64,000 nt of DNA, from contig JABLWW010000005.1 of NCBI GenBank assembly GCA_013178295.1, positions 182,956 to 246,955 on the forward strand. The letters run 5' to 3'. The position numbers and the translations under genes are program-made. Source of the stretch: Anaerolineae bacterium. Lineage in GTDB: Bacteria > Chloroflexota > Anaerolineae > Anaerolineales > Anaerolineaceae. Numbering within the stretch: the stretch's first letter is position 1; every line of letters begins with the position of its first letter. Under the pieces are notes generated by a model, which was given only the letters and a program-made list of their open reading frames with translations, ran no database searches and was not told where the DNA came from. Below are positions 34,360-43,728 of this stretch, one piece after another.

Positions 34360-35825
34360 GGGCAAAAGGCGAGGATGTCTCTGGAGCGCAAGAGCACTTC
34401 CTGCTGGTTGTGGCGCTTGTGTTGATATGTATCATGGCGGCTAGAACGCCGCTGGACAGCGATTTGTGGTGGCATTTGCGCGCGGGGGAGATGAGCTGGA
34501 CAACTAAGGTGCCTTTGCGCATCGATATGACATCGTACACACGCGAGGGTGCAAGCTGGATTAATCACAGCTGGCTGGCGCAGGTTATTCTCTATCTGGC
34601 GTATGCCACTGCCGGGTATCTCGGTTTGACGGTTGTGGTGGTGATTGTGGTGGCGTTGAGCATGTTGTTTGTCTGGTTGTGTATGGAAGGCAGGGTGATT
34701 CTGAGAGCTTTTCTGCTGATATTTGGCGGGGTGGTGGCATCGGTGGTGTGGAGCGCAAGACCGCAAATTTTTTCGCTGGCATTGATGGGGTGTTGTGGCT
34801 GGATACTTTACCGTTATAAATGGCAGCAGAAAAACACATTATGGGCGCTGCCGCTGGTCTTTATGCTGTGGTCAAATTTACACGCCGGGTACCCTTTGGG
34901 GTTGATGTTGATTGGCTTGATGGTGGTTGGCGAAATTTTGAACCGTTTCGTGGGCAATAACGGGTTCCCAGTTTTGAGCTACCGCGAGATTATTCGGCTT
35001 GCTGTGTGGGGGTTGGTTTCAACGGTGGCGCTGCTGGTCAATCCTAATTTTGTCGAGACATGGTTGATCCCATTTAAGACAGTCGGCGTGCAAGCGCTGG
35101 GCGGGCTGGTATCAGAATGGCAGTCGCCAGACTTTCATCAGGCTTTTCAGCAGCCATTTTTGTTGCTGCTTTTTGGGGTGTTTATCGTTTTGGCTTTGAG
35201 CAGGCGCGTGGACGTTACGGATTTGCTCTCGGTCAGCTGGTTTGCGGCTCTGGCGCTTGTGGCGCGCCGCAATTTTGCGCCCTTTGCGCTGGTTGCCATG
35301 CCGGTTCTGGCGCGCTATCTCTGGCGGCTTATCCAGGACTGGCATCCGCGCTCCTGGCAATTTGACCGCGCTGTGAAAAGCTACCGATATGTTAACCTTG
35401 CCTTTGTTGCCTTGCTTTGTTTCGTAGCCGTTGTCAAACTGTATGCGGTTTCTTACCCGCCGCTGGTTGAGGCGTATCAGCGGCAGTTGTATCCGGTTGG
35501 CGCGGTAGAGTGGCTGGCGCGGGAACGTCCGCCTGGCAGATTATTCAATGAGTATAACTGGGGCGGGTATCTTTCCTGGAATTTGCGGGATTACCCGATC
35601 TTTATTGATGGGCGCACTGACCTGTACGGCGATGTCATCATTCGGCAATGGATGGATGTGATCAGCGCAGAAGAGGGCTGGGAAAATCTGTTGGATGTAT
35701 GGCAGGTACGGCTTTTGCTTTTGTCTCCTGACCGCCCGCTGACAAAAGTTTTGGAATATCACCCCGAGTGGCAGGTTGGTTACCGCGACTCGCTGTGCGT
35801 GGTTTATGTGCGCACTGCCCCGTAG
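34356..35825 (+). CDS. polytopic membrane protein, GT-C/STT3-like
   Basis: 489 residues, about ten membrane helices. DSDLWWHLRAGE in the first external loop and INHSWLAQ shortly after are features of GT-C-like membrane proteins common in Chloroflexota and related phyla. The outside C-terminal part includes LFNEYNWGGYLSW and IDGRTDLYG, a segment often seen in this uncharacterised group. It is translationally coupled to the preceding GT-C gene and overlaps the convergent nitrilase gene by 22 bases. Confidence 0.68.
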   Translation: MRAKGEDVSGAQEHFLLVVALVLICIMAARTPLDSDLWWHLRAGEMSWTTKVPLRIDMTSYTREGASWINHSWLAQVILYLAYATAGYLGLTVVVVIVVALSMLFVWLCMEGRVILRAFLLIFGGVVASVVWSARPQIFSLALMGCCGWILYRYKWQQKNTLWALPLVFMLWSNLHAGYPLGLMLIGLMVVGEILNRFVGNNGFPVLSYREIIRLAVWGLVSTVALLVNPNFVETWLIPFKTVGVQALGGLVSEWQSPDFHQAFQQPFLLLLFGVFIVLALSRRVDVTDLLSVSWFAALALVARRNFAPFALVAMPVLARYLWRLIQDWHPRSWQFDRAVKSYRYVNLAFVALLCFVAVVKLYAVSYPPLVEAYQRQLYPVGAVEWLARERPPGRLFNEYNWGGYLSWNLRDYPIFIDGRTDLYGDVIIRQWMDVISAEEGWENLLDVWQVRLLLLSPDRPLTKVLEYHPEWQVGYRDSLCVVYVRTAP

Positions 35826-36598
35826 AGGTCTGGTCTGCGATCTAAAAGGACGGTCATCGTCCGACGGACCTCAGTGACCTGACCCAGGTCAATCTCTCCG
35901 GTCACCAGTTCTTCCTGTGTCCCACTGGCTTCGATAATGGTCTCTCCCCAGGGGGAGATAATGGCGCTGTTTCCGGCAAAAACATACGCTCCGTCTTGCC
36001 CAACACAGTTGACCGCGGCGAAGAAGAGTTGATCTTCAATAGCTCGGGCGCGCAAAAGCGTTTGCCAGTGGTAAGCGCGTTTGGCTGGCCATTGGGCACA
36101 CAACAGGATAAGCCCCACATCTTTGACAGCATAGCTGCGAAACATCTCTGGAAAACGCAGGTCGTAGCACACGGCGAGACCGGCGTTGCCGAAGGGAAAG
36201 CTGGCTATTTGCAGGCTGTCGCCTGGTTGCAGAAATTTATCCTCTTCCATCAGGGTGAAGAGATGGATTTTGCTGTATTTTGCCTGTATTTTGCCTTCGG
36301 AATTGATCAAGACGAAGGTGTTGTAGAAGTTTCCCATCTTCTCTTCGATGATCGAACCGCCGATGATGAGATGCCGTTGGCGCGCCGCTTTGCATAGCTG
36401 TTCAATGATCGTGATGTTTTGCTGGCTGTACAGCTGCCGGTTTTGCAGGTCGTAGCCGCTGCTCCAGAGTTCGGGCAGGAGAACAATATCGCTGCCCTGT
36501 TCTGCAGCTTTTTGTGTCATTATCAGAGCGCGTTCCAGGTTGCGCTCCACTTCCCCGCTTTTGACGTTGGTTTGAGCGAGTGATATGCGAAGTTTCAT
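35804..36598 (-). CDS. carbon-nitrogen hydrolase (nitrilase superfamily amidase)
   Basis: 264 residues. The catalytic Glu43 (LLPELW), Lys110 (KYSKIHLF) and Cys144 (VCYDLRFPEMFR) triad is complete. The CYDLRFPE form is typical of omega-amidase/YafV-like members that hydrolyse alpha-keto acid amides in metabolite repair. Cytoplasmic. The -10 box on the minus strand predicts a leader of only about four bases. Its 3' end overlaps the membrane-protein gene on the other strand by 22 bases. Confidence 0.87.
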   Translation of the reverse strand: MKLRISLAQTNVKSGEVERNLERALIMTQKAAEQGSDIVLLPELWSSGYDLQNRQLYSQQNITIIEQLCKAARQRHLIIGGSIIEEKMGNFYNTFVLINSEGKIQAKYSKIHLFTLMEEDKFLQPGDSLQIASFPFGNAGLAVCYDLRFPEMFRSYAVKDVGLILLCAQWPAKRAYHWQTLLRARAIEDQLFFAAVNCVGQDGAYVFAGNSAIISPWGETIIEASGTQEELVTGEIDLGQVTEVRRTMTVLLDRRPDLYGAVRT

Positions 36599-36608
36599 GG
36601 TGCAATGA

Positions 36609-36616
36609 ATTATAAT
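36609..36616. promoter_or_regulatory. two divergent -10 boxes overlapping in one octamer
   Basis: ATTATAAT holds TATAAT on the plus strand (36611-36616) for the GT87 gene and TATAAT on the minus strand (36609-36614) for the amidase gene. Predicted starts are near 36623 and 36602. RNA polymerase could not use both at the same moment. Confidence 0.55.
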
Positions 36617-36640
36617 CTACAATGAGCGACAAAGGAGTCT

Positions 36641-37903
36641 GTGATTTACCGAAGAAAGTATTCATTGAGGATAGCCGGAATGGTTCTCGCCATGGCAATG
36701 GGTATAGCGGCTTTGGTGTGGCTCAATTATCGCTTTGCAGTGAATGCGCCAGGCGGGGTGGAGTTTGCCTCCAACTGGCTAGGCTTTCAAACGTTGCTAA
36801 AAAAGGGGGGCAGCCCCTATGGCGAGGAGGCTGCCAGGGCAGTCCAGAATATGATGTATGGGCATGTCGCGCGGGGAAATGAGGCTGCTTTGCGGGTAAC
36901 AGCGCCGATTTATGCGCTGCTTGTTTTTTTTCCTTTCTCGCTGATCGCCGATTTTGCCCTGGCACGGGCTTTATGGATGGCGGTTTTGGAATGTGCCTTG
37001 CTGTTTCTGGCTTTTCTCTCGCTGCGGCTGGTGGAGTGGCGGCCAAAACCTGTGATCCTTGCGCTGTACCTGGTGTTTTGTGTGTTTTGGTATCACACTG
37101 TGTGGTCATTGATAGATGGCAGCCTGTCCATCCTGGCGGCTTTGGCGGTGACAGGCGCTTTGCTGGCGTTGAAAAATCGCTTTGATGAACTCGCTGGGGT
37201 GCTGCTCGCGCTTGCCACGATTCGTATTGAGGCATTTGCGCTGCTTTTGGTTCTGATTTTTTATTGGGCTTTGCGCCATCGCAGATGGCAGGTCATCTTC
37301 TGGTTTTGGGCGGTTGTTGCGCTCCTGGTGATTGCTGGTATTTTGATCATGCCCAATTGGGTTTTGCAAAACCTGGTAAGTGTAGTGCAATATCTGAAGT
37401 CTGCCCGCTTGACTACTTTTCGCGAAGCGCTGGTGTATTATGTGCCTGGAATCGGGGGGAGAATTGGGTTGGTGACGTCCTATGTGCTGGCGTTGATACT
37501 GCTTCTGGAATGGTCTCTTGGCGTCCGTGCCAGGTTTCGGGGTTTTGTCTGGGCGGTTTGTTTGACATTGCTGGCTGGTTTATGGATTGGGATACCCACT
37601 TCTACCAATAATTTTGTTGTTCTGATTCCGGCATTGGCGCTGGTCTTTTCATTGTGGGAAGAACGCTGGCGCAGGGTTGGCACGGGATTTGTTGTGGTGA
37701 GCATGTTGCTTTTGTTGGCAGGTGGCTGGGCATTGTTCTTGGACACTTACGAGATTGTTGGACAAAGCGCATCTTCAGCAATGATGTATTTTCCATTGCC
37801 TGTGTATCTCTATGTGTTTCTATATTGGGTGCGCTGGTGGGCGTTTCAGCCGCCGCGGGTTTGGCTGGACGAGATATCGGAACTTGAGCAGGCAAAGCGA
37901 TGA
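36641..37903 (+). CDS. DUF2029/GT87-like membrane glycosyltransferase
   Basis: 420 residues from GTG 36641 with AGGAG three bases upstream (close spacing). The pattern VEFASNWLGFQTLLKKGGSPYG early on and a series of membrane helices match DUF2029/GT87, a polyprenyl-phosphomannose-dependent alpha-mannosyltransferase family first defined in Actinobacteria. First of four consecutive plus-strand genes of the GT-C type that overlap one another by 1-11 bases, so one operon is likely. Confidence 0.75.
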   Translation: MIYRRKYSLRIAGMVLAMAMGIAALVWLNYRFAVNAPGGVEFASNWLGFQTLLKKGGSPYGEEAARAVQNMMYGHVARGNEAALRVTAPIYALLVFFPFSLIADFALARALWMAVLECALLFLAFLSLRLVEWRPKPVILALYLVFCVFWYHTVWSLIDGSLSILAALAVTGALLALKNRFDELAGVLLALATIRIEAFALLLVLIFYWALRHRRWQVIFWFWAVVALLVIAGILIMPNWVLQNLVSVVQYLKSARLTTFREALVYYVPGIGGRIGLVTSYVLALILLLEWSLGVRARFRGFVWAVCLTLLAGLWIGIPTSTNNFVVLIPALALVFSLWEERWRRVGTGFVVVSMLLLLAGGWALFLDTYEIVGQSASSAMMYFPLPVYLYVFLYWVRWWAFQPPRVWLDEISELEQAKR

Positions 37904-39396
37904 CACGCAAGAGACTTTTTATATTTGTGGGGATACTGGCTCTTGCCCTGGTCTTAAGATGTCTCTTCCTTGAGAAGCGTGGTATCACGTACGATGATGC
38001 TTTCAGCATCTTGCTTTCGCGGCAGTCTTTGGGGAACATCATTTCTGGTACAGCGGCGGATACCATGCCGCCGCTGTATTACTTTTTGCTTCATTTTTGG
38101 ATGCGGGCGGGGAGTTCATTATGGTATGTGCGGTTGTTGAGCGTTTGCCTTTCGATGGCTGTTTTAATGCTTTTGCATCGCCTGACCGTTGAAACCCTGA
38201 ATGAGGTTGCTGCTCTGTGGGCAATGTTTTTGGCGGCAATTTCGCCTTTTCAGATATATCACGCACAAGAGTTGCGCATGTATAGCCTGCTGGCTTTGGG
38301 GCTGCTTGGGTATACGCTGTTTTTCATGCGTATCTGGAAGGCGTATCAGGTTGGGAGAGTTCCTTCAAGGGAGTGGTTTGGGCTGGTGATATGTGGAACG
38401 CTCTCGATGTACACACACAATCTGGCTGTTTTCAGCCTGGCGGCATCTTTTTTTGTGGTGCTTGTGCATCGTAAGTGGAAGTTGCTAGGACAGTTGGCGC
38501 TGGCGGGGCTGGTGATTCTTGTGCTGTTTTCTCCCTGGCTGTTTTATGTGCCGGAGCAGGTTGAGAAAATCCAGCGGGCGTTTTGGACGCCTCGACCGGG
38601 TCTGGTGCAAGTTGTGCAGGCGATGATGATGTTTGTGGTTAATTTACCGCTGGAAGGACTTGCGCTACAGGTGGGCGCTGTCATCAGCTTGCAAATTATT
38701 GTTTTGACGGTGTATCTGCTTCTTAAGAAGCAAGGCATAAAAGAGTTGCCAGGTGTTCTAAGTCTCTTGGTGATATTGCCGCCACTATGCTTATTCGCGG
38801 TGTCCTATATCATGCGTCCGGTTTTTGTTGTACGTGGTTTTATTCTATCCACGCTGCTTTTCTATGTGCTGGTAGCCCATGTGATGATGCAGGATCGCGT
38901 CATAAGGTGGATCATGGTGGCTGGTTTTTTGATTGCCAGTGCCTTTGCCTTGCCCTTTCAGTATCAGTATGATCGGTTTCCGCGCTCCCCGTTCCGGGAG
39001 GCGGTGGCATACCTTGAAAGTGTTATCGAACCGGGTGAAGTGATCATACACGATAACAAGCTAAGTGCCTTTCCGGCAATCTATTTTGCACCCGATTTGC
39101 CACAAGTGTTTATCGCTGATGAGCTGGGTTCACACAACGATACCCTGGCACTGGCTTCTCAACAGGCAATGTCTTTGTATCCAGAGCCTAGTGTTGCCGC
39201 AGCCGCCTGGGGGGTGGAAAGCCTTTACTTTGTATCATTTGATAAGGCGTTCCAGGAATATCAGCAAATGGGGAAAGCTCATCCTGCTCTGTCCTGGTTG
39301 CGGCAGATGTATGTTCAGAGCGATCAGGTGGTGATAGGGGATTTAGTCATCTTACATTTTTCCCAGCCACGCTTGCAAGGGGAGAGTGGTGGTTAG
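37900..39396 (+). CDS. GT39-like membrane glycosyltransferase
   Basis: 498 residues starting in an ATGA overlap with the GT87 gene. ITYDDAFSILLSRQS carries the acidic first-loop motif, TMPPLYYFLLHFW and YHAQELRMYSLL are well-known segments of the ArnT/PMT-like family. About ten membrane helices. The outside C-terminal domain is about 130 residues. Likely uses a lipid-linked sugar donor; acceptor unknown. Confidence 0.78.
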   Translation: MTRKRLFIFVGILALALVLRCLFLEKRGITYDDAFSILLSRQSLGNIISGTAADTMPPLYYFLLHFWMRAGSSLWYVRLLSVCLSMAVLMLLHRLTVETLNEVAALWAMFLAAISPFQIYHAQELRMYSLLALGLLGYTLFFMRIWKAYQVGRVPSREWFGLVICGTLSMYTHNLAVFSLAASFFVVLVHRKWKLLGQLALAGLVILVLFSPWLFYVPEQVEKIQRAFWTPRPGLVQVVQAMMMFVVNLPLEGLALQVGAVISLQIIVLTVYLLLKKQGIKELPGVLSLLVILPPLCLFAVSYIMRPVFVVRGFILSTLLFYVLVAHVMMQDRVIRWIMVAGFLIASAFALPFQYQYDRFPRSPFREAVAYLESVIEPGEVIIHDNKLSAFPAIYFAPDLPQVFIADELGSHNDTLALASQQAMSLYPEPSVAAAAWGVESLYFVSFDKAFQEYQQMGKAHPALSWLRQMYVQSDQVVIGDLVILHFSQPRLQGESGG

Positions 39397-41005
39397 AGGC
39401 ATTCAAGTCGTTTTGCTTTGTGGGGTTGCGTTGCTGGTTTCGCTGGGCGCAGCGCTCTTGCAGTCTGTTCCGGGGTATATGGATGCCGAGTATTATTATG
39501 CTAATGGGATGCAAATAGCTGCAGGACAGGGTTGGTACGAAAATTTTTTGTGGAATTATTTGGATGACCCTGCGGGGCTGCCACACCCGGCGTTCACCTA
39601 CTGGATGCCGCTGGCATCGTGGCTTGCCGCTGTTGGAATGCGTCTGGCTGGTTCGCCGGATTTTCTCTCAGCGCGCTTGGTGATGATACTTTTGGCTGCC
39701 TGTATGCCGTTGATGACAATGACGTTTTCTTTGAAGATGTTGTATACACCGCGGAATGCCTGGCTGGCGGCGTTGCTGGCACTTTTCCCGGGATTTTACT
39801 TGATTTTCAGCACAAACACCGATACGTTTACACCCTATATGATTCTAGGAGGGTTGTTTCTTATAACAGGCTTTGCAGATTTTGGGCTGTTCCGCCAGTT
39901 TTTTATGGGGCGCTTTTTTGTTCTCGGTGTGGTCGCCGGGGCAATGCACTTTGCGCGCGCAGATGGGATTCTCTGGCTTGTTGCGGCATGTGCCTTGGGG
40001 ATATGGTATGGGCTGGAGAAGAGGAAGGAGAACGCTAGAAGCTTTGCGGTGATTTTGGTTGGTGTGGGCATCTCCATTGGGATGGTTTTGGTTGGTTATC
40101 TCCTGGTCATGTCACCGTGGCTGTGGCGCAATTTCAGGGTGTTTGGCTCTCTTTTGCCGCCCGGTGGACGTTATGCTTTGTGGCTGACAGAGTATGATCA
40201 GCTTTTTGCATACCCGGCATCTTCGCTCACTGCCAGAAGCTGGCTGCAGGCAGGCTGGGAACATCATCTTCAAACCTGGTTCGAATCATTTTCAACCAAT
40301 TTGCAAACTTTTGTGGCTGTTCAGGGGCAGGTCTTCCTGTTCCCTTTGATTTTGTGGGGGGGATGGCGTTTGCGTAACATGGTATGGGTCAGGTTCGGTT
40401 TTGCGATGTGGCTGGCGACTTTTTTGGTGATGACGTTTGTGTTTCCGTTTGCCGGTCAACGCGGTGGCTTCTTTCACTCTGGGGCAGCTTTCCAGGTATT
40501 TTTCTGGTTGCTAGTGCCGTATGGTCTGGAAGGTTTTGTGCAGGCGGGCAGCCGCCTGCGCGGCTGGAAGTCTGCGGAGGCATGGAGTGTGTTTGCTGCT
40601 GCCCTGATTGCCGGAGGGTTGATCATGAGCCTGGCATTGTTCTGGTTGCGGGTGATTGGGGGAGATTGGAGAAACCCGCTATGGACAAGAAGCTGGGAGA
40701 CACATCGGCAGATTGCAAAGGGCATCCAAGATTTTGGGGCAGATTGTACAACGGCTGTGATGATTAATAACCCGCCTGGCTATTACGCTGCTACCCACTG
40801 CCCGGCAATTGTGATACCAAATGGAGATGAACAGATATTGTTGCAAGTGGCAAAGCGTTATCAGGTGCGTCTTGTTGTGCTGGAGCGCAATCATCCTCGT
40901 TGGCTGAGCGAACTATATGAGAAACCAGGCAGCCGTCCTCCGCATCTTCACTTTTTGGGAACAATTGGGGATGCAAAGATATATCGTGTAGAGGTGGATT
41001 TGTGA
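39386..41005 (+). CDS. GT-C type membrane glycosyltransferase-like protein
   Basis: 539 residues from GTG 39386, which follows GGGGAGAG and overlaps the previous gene by 11 bases. GYMDAEYYYANGMQIAAGQGW and LPHPAFTYWMPL in the first loop are typical of GT39-like Chloroflexota proteins. About ten membrane helices follow. Third member of the four-gene GT-C run. Confidence 0.7.
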   Translation: MVVRGIQVVLLCGVALLVSLGAALLQSVPGYMDAEYYYANGMQIAAGQGWYENFLWNYLDDPAGLPHPAFTYWMPLASWLAAVGMRLAGSPDFLSARLVMILLAACMPLMTMTFSLKMLYTPRNAWLAALLALFPGFYLIFSTNTDTFTPYMILGGLFLITGFADFGLFRQFFMGRFFVLGVVAGAMHFARADGILWLVAACALGIWYGLEKRKENARSFAVILVGVGISIGMVLVGYLLVMSPWLWRNFRVFGSLLPPGGRYALWLTEYDQLFAYPASSLTARSWLQAGWEHHLQTWFESFSTNLQTFVAVQGQVFLFPLILWGGWRLRNMVWVRFGFAMWLATFLVMTFVFPFAGQRGGFFHSGAAFQVFFWLLVPYGLEGFVQAGSRLRGWKSAEAWSVFAAALIAGGLIMSLALFWLRVIGGDWRNPLWTRSWETHRQIAKGIQDFGADCTTAVMINNPPGYYAATHCPAIVIPNGDEQILLQVAKRYQVRLVVLERNHPRWLSELYEKPGSRPPHLHFLGTIGDAKIYRVEVDL

Positions 41006-42513
41006 TGCGTCTGTATCGTTTGCAGGGCGACTGTGCTGCTGATAAAAAGCCCGCATTTTCTCGTTTTGCATGGGGGTGGATTTTTTTGTGTGCACTGGTA
41101 GTATGCGCGGTTTTTCTGCTTGCAAGTCATCTGACATATCGGATTGGCTTTCCTTTGGATGATGCCTGGATTCATCAAACTTTTGCGCGCAATCTGGTGC
41201 GCTATGGGGAGTGGTCTTATATTCCTGGACAGGTGACCTCGGGATCAACTTCGCCTTTGTGGACAGTTCTGCTCTGTGTTGGGCATGTGTTGCACCTTTC
41301 TCCTTTTGTTTGGGCGTTCTTGTTGGGTGCAGGCTGTTTGTGCGGTGTTGCCTTTCTAGGGGAAGCAATAGTTCGCTCTCAGACGCAAACATCTTGGGGA
41401 CGACTGCCTGTGATGGGCTTGTTTCTGGCGGGGGAATGGCATCTGATATGGGGGGCGGTATCCGGGATGGAAACGCTCCTATTTGCGATATGTATTCTGA
41501 TTGTCTTCTATTTGTTGTTTTTAGAAAGCATCAACTGGCTGATGGTAGGCTTGTTAATAGGGGTGTCTGTCTGGGTGCGTCCGGATGGCTTGACGCTGCT
41601 TGGACCTGCTTTGTTTGTGCTATTTTTTTCCGGGCGGAATTTCAAAGACCTGGCTCAACAACTGGCAATATTTTTGCTAGGCTTTTGTATTGTGTTTGCC
41701 CCATACCTTGTGTTTAACAGATTGATATCGGGTAACTGGATGCCAAACACATACTACGCCAAACAGGCAGAGTATGCTGTTCTGATACAGAAGCCGCTAC
41801 TGGCACGGATAGGTCAACTGATCAGCCTGCCCATGATAGGGAGTGGTGTTTTACTTTTGCCAGGCGCTTTTTTTGCTCTCTATCTGGTATGCCGGGAAAA
41901 ACGCTGGGCATTGGCGTCGGCGGCTGTCTGGTGGCTAGGGTACACGTTTATCTATGCGTTGCGTTTACCGGTTGTCTATCAGCATGGAAGATACCTGATA
42001 CCTGCAATGCCGGTATACTTTATTCTTGGGGGAATAGGGACGGTAAGACTTAAGTATGCTTTTATGGCGTCTTCCTTTCTTGGGAGGGTGATCAAACAGG
42101 TTTTACAGTTGTCTATCCCAGCGGTTTGGCTGGCGTTTGTCGTTATGGGCGCCAGGGCTTATGCACAGGATGTTGCAATCATTGAGAGCGAGATGGTTGA
42201 TGTCAGCCGGTGGATTGCAGAGCACACTGAGGCGGATGCTGTTGTTGCAGCCCATGACATTGGCGCCTTGGGCTACTTTGGAGGGAGAAAGATTATTGAT
42301 CTGGCGGGTCTGATTTCCCCTGAAGTGATCCCTTTTGTTCGAGATGAGGTCAAGCTCAAGGAGTACCTTGATGCCAGTCACGCAGATTACCTGGTCACTT
42401 TTCCGGGATGGTATCCCACTTTAATCAAAAGTGGGGAGGCGATATATACAACAGGGGGGAAGTATTCTATACGACAGGGTGGGGAGAATATGTATGTGTA
42501 TCGTTGGGAGTGA
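41005..42513 (+). CDS. GT-C type membrane glycosyltransferase-like protein
   Basis: 502 residues from ATG 41005 (TGATG overlap with the preceding stop, GAGGTGG upstream); GTG 41002 is an alternative. FPLDDAWIHQTFARNL holds the acidic loop motif and SGSTSPLWT is another recurring segment of this GT-C group. About nine membrane helices and a short outside domain containing ARDIGALGYFGGR-like features (HDIGALGYFGG). Last gene of the run; the next gene has its own promoter 53 bases on. Confidence 0.72.
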   Translation: MRLYRLQGDCAADKKPAFSRFAWGWIFLCALVVCAVFLLASHLTYRIGFPLDDAWIHQTFARNLVRYGEWSYIPGQVTSGSTSPLWTVLLCVGHVLHLSPFVWAFLLGAGCLCGVAFLGEAIVRSQTQTSWGRLPVMGLFLAGEWHLIWGAVSGMETLLFAICILIVFYLLFLESINWLMVGLLIGVSVWVRPDGLTLLGPALFVLFFSGRNFKDLAQQLAIFLLGFCIVFAPYLVFNRLISGNWMPNTYYAKQAEYAVLIQKPLLARIGQLISLPMIGSGVLLLPGAFFALYLVCREKRWALASAAVWWLGYTFIYALRLPVVYQHGRYLIPAMPVYFILGGIGTVRLKYAFMASSFLGRVIKQVLQLSIPAVWLAFVVMGARAYAQDVAIIESEMVDVSRWIAEHTEADAVVAAHDIGALGYFGGRKIIDLAGLISPEVIPFVRDEVKLKEYLDASHADYLVTFPGWYPTLIKSGEAIYTTGGKYSIRQGGENMYVYRWE

Positions 42514-42562
42514 AAGGCAGTGGTAAGTTGTTTATACAATTTGGAACAGGCTAAATAAAATG

Positions 42563-42571
42563 TGCTATACT
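42563..42571 (+). promoter_or_regulatory. extended -10 promoter of the histidine kinase gene
   Basis: TGC-TATACT, with TTGGAA 19 bases further upstream as a weak -35. Predicted transcription start near 42578. Confidence 0.5.
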
Positions 42572-42634
42572 AGGGCAAATTCAAGTTTAGGATTTCCCCT
42601 ATATTTGTGAGAGTTGATGCTTCGGGAGCGTATT

Positions 42635-43687
42635 ATGGATCAACAGGTCAAAAGCCCATTTGGAAATCCAGATGAACTTGTGCAGGCGATCAGGGACGAA
42701 ATTGATCAGGCGCGGCGTTCCCTGGATGAAGTCAATTTGATGCTTGAGCAGAGCCAGACCGAGCTTTCTAAGCTGGTGCAGCGGAATGCAACCATTACTG
42801 AGCGTCTGCGGCAAATTCACGATCATTTTGACACGGTGCCCCGCGATGATATTCGTATGACGTATGATGCTGCTCTCGAGGCGCAACAGCGTTTGCTGGT
42901 GATGCGCGGGCAACTAGAGAAGTTGCAAAACGATCAGAGCCATTTGCAGAAATTTATCGCGCTGGCGGAGAAGTCTGAACAGTTGTTTGGTAATAAAGAT
43001 GTCAGGGCTGAAAGTGGAGATGGGGGCGCCAAAACTGCCCTGGAAATGTTGATTGATGCGCAGGAGATTGAGCGGCATAAACTTTCCCGACAGATACATG
43101 ATGGCCCAGCGCAGGCGCTTTCTAATTTTATTGTGCAGGTTGAAATTGCGCTGCGTCTTTTTGATGTTGATCCAGCCAAAGCCAAAGAGGAGCTTAATAA
43201 CTTAAAAGCGGCAGCGACGGGTACATTCAAGAAGGTGAGGGACTTTATTTTTGCTCTGCGCCCGATGATGCTAGATGACTTGGGTATTGTTCCGACCTTG
43301 CAGCGCTATGTCGGTGCATATAAAGAACAAACGGGGGTTGAGGTCGTGTTCACGGTTGCGGGGCGTGAGAGACGTTTCGACAACTATACAGAGGTGATGG
43401 TTTTTCGTACGGTGCAGGAACTGCTCAATATTGCGGTTGCGAATAACGCCGATACAGGCACTAAATTGGCATTGAAAGTTATGATGGTCTTGGACGATCA
43501 TCTTATCCAGGTGTCTGTATTGGATAATGGAAAGAGTTTTACGCCTGAAGCGTTGCCTGAGTCGATCGCTGCTGATTTTACACGTATACGTGACCTGGTA
43601 GGGATGATGGGGGGTGTGATGGAAGTTGAGGCGGTATCTGGGCAGGGGAACAAGGTTTCGTTTCAGCTGCCTGTTTCTGAAGCGTAG
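42635..43687 (+). CDS. DegS-like sensor histidine kinase (HisKA_3)
   Basis: 350 residues from ATG 42635, preceded by GGGAG; ATG 42617 would add six residues. The N-terminal 130 residues are a coiled coil without membrane helices, so the kinase is cytoplasmic like Deg[18 protein letters not shown] carries the phosphorylated His, [10 protein letters not shown] is the family's X-region and VLDNGKSF is the G1 box in a reduced form. No response regulator is adjacent; the following genes are glycolytic, which may be coincidence or hint at metabolic sensing. Confidence 0.82.
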   Translation: MDQQVKSPFGNPDELVQAIRDEIDQARRSLDEVNLMLEQSQTELSKLVQRNATITERLRQIHDHFDTVPRDDIRMTYDAALEAQQRLLVMRGQLEKLQNDQSHLQKFIALAEKSEQLFGNKDVRAESGDGGAKTALEMLIDAQEIERHKLSRQIHDGPAQALSNFIVQVEIALRLFDVDPAKAKEELNNLKAAATGTFKKVRDFIFALRPMMLDDLGIVPTLQRYVGAYKEQTGVEVVFTVAGRERRFDNYTEVMVFRTVQELLNIAVANNADTGTKLALKVMMVLDDHLIQVSVLDNGKSFTPEALPESIAADFTRIRDLVGMMGGVMEVEAVSGQGNKVSFQLPVSEA

Positions 43688-43728
43688 GAAAAGCTATTTT
43701 TGATATTTTTTACTTTGTGGAGGTAGCA

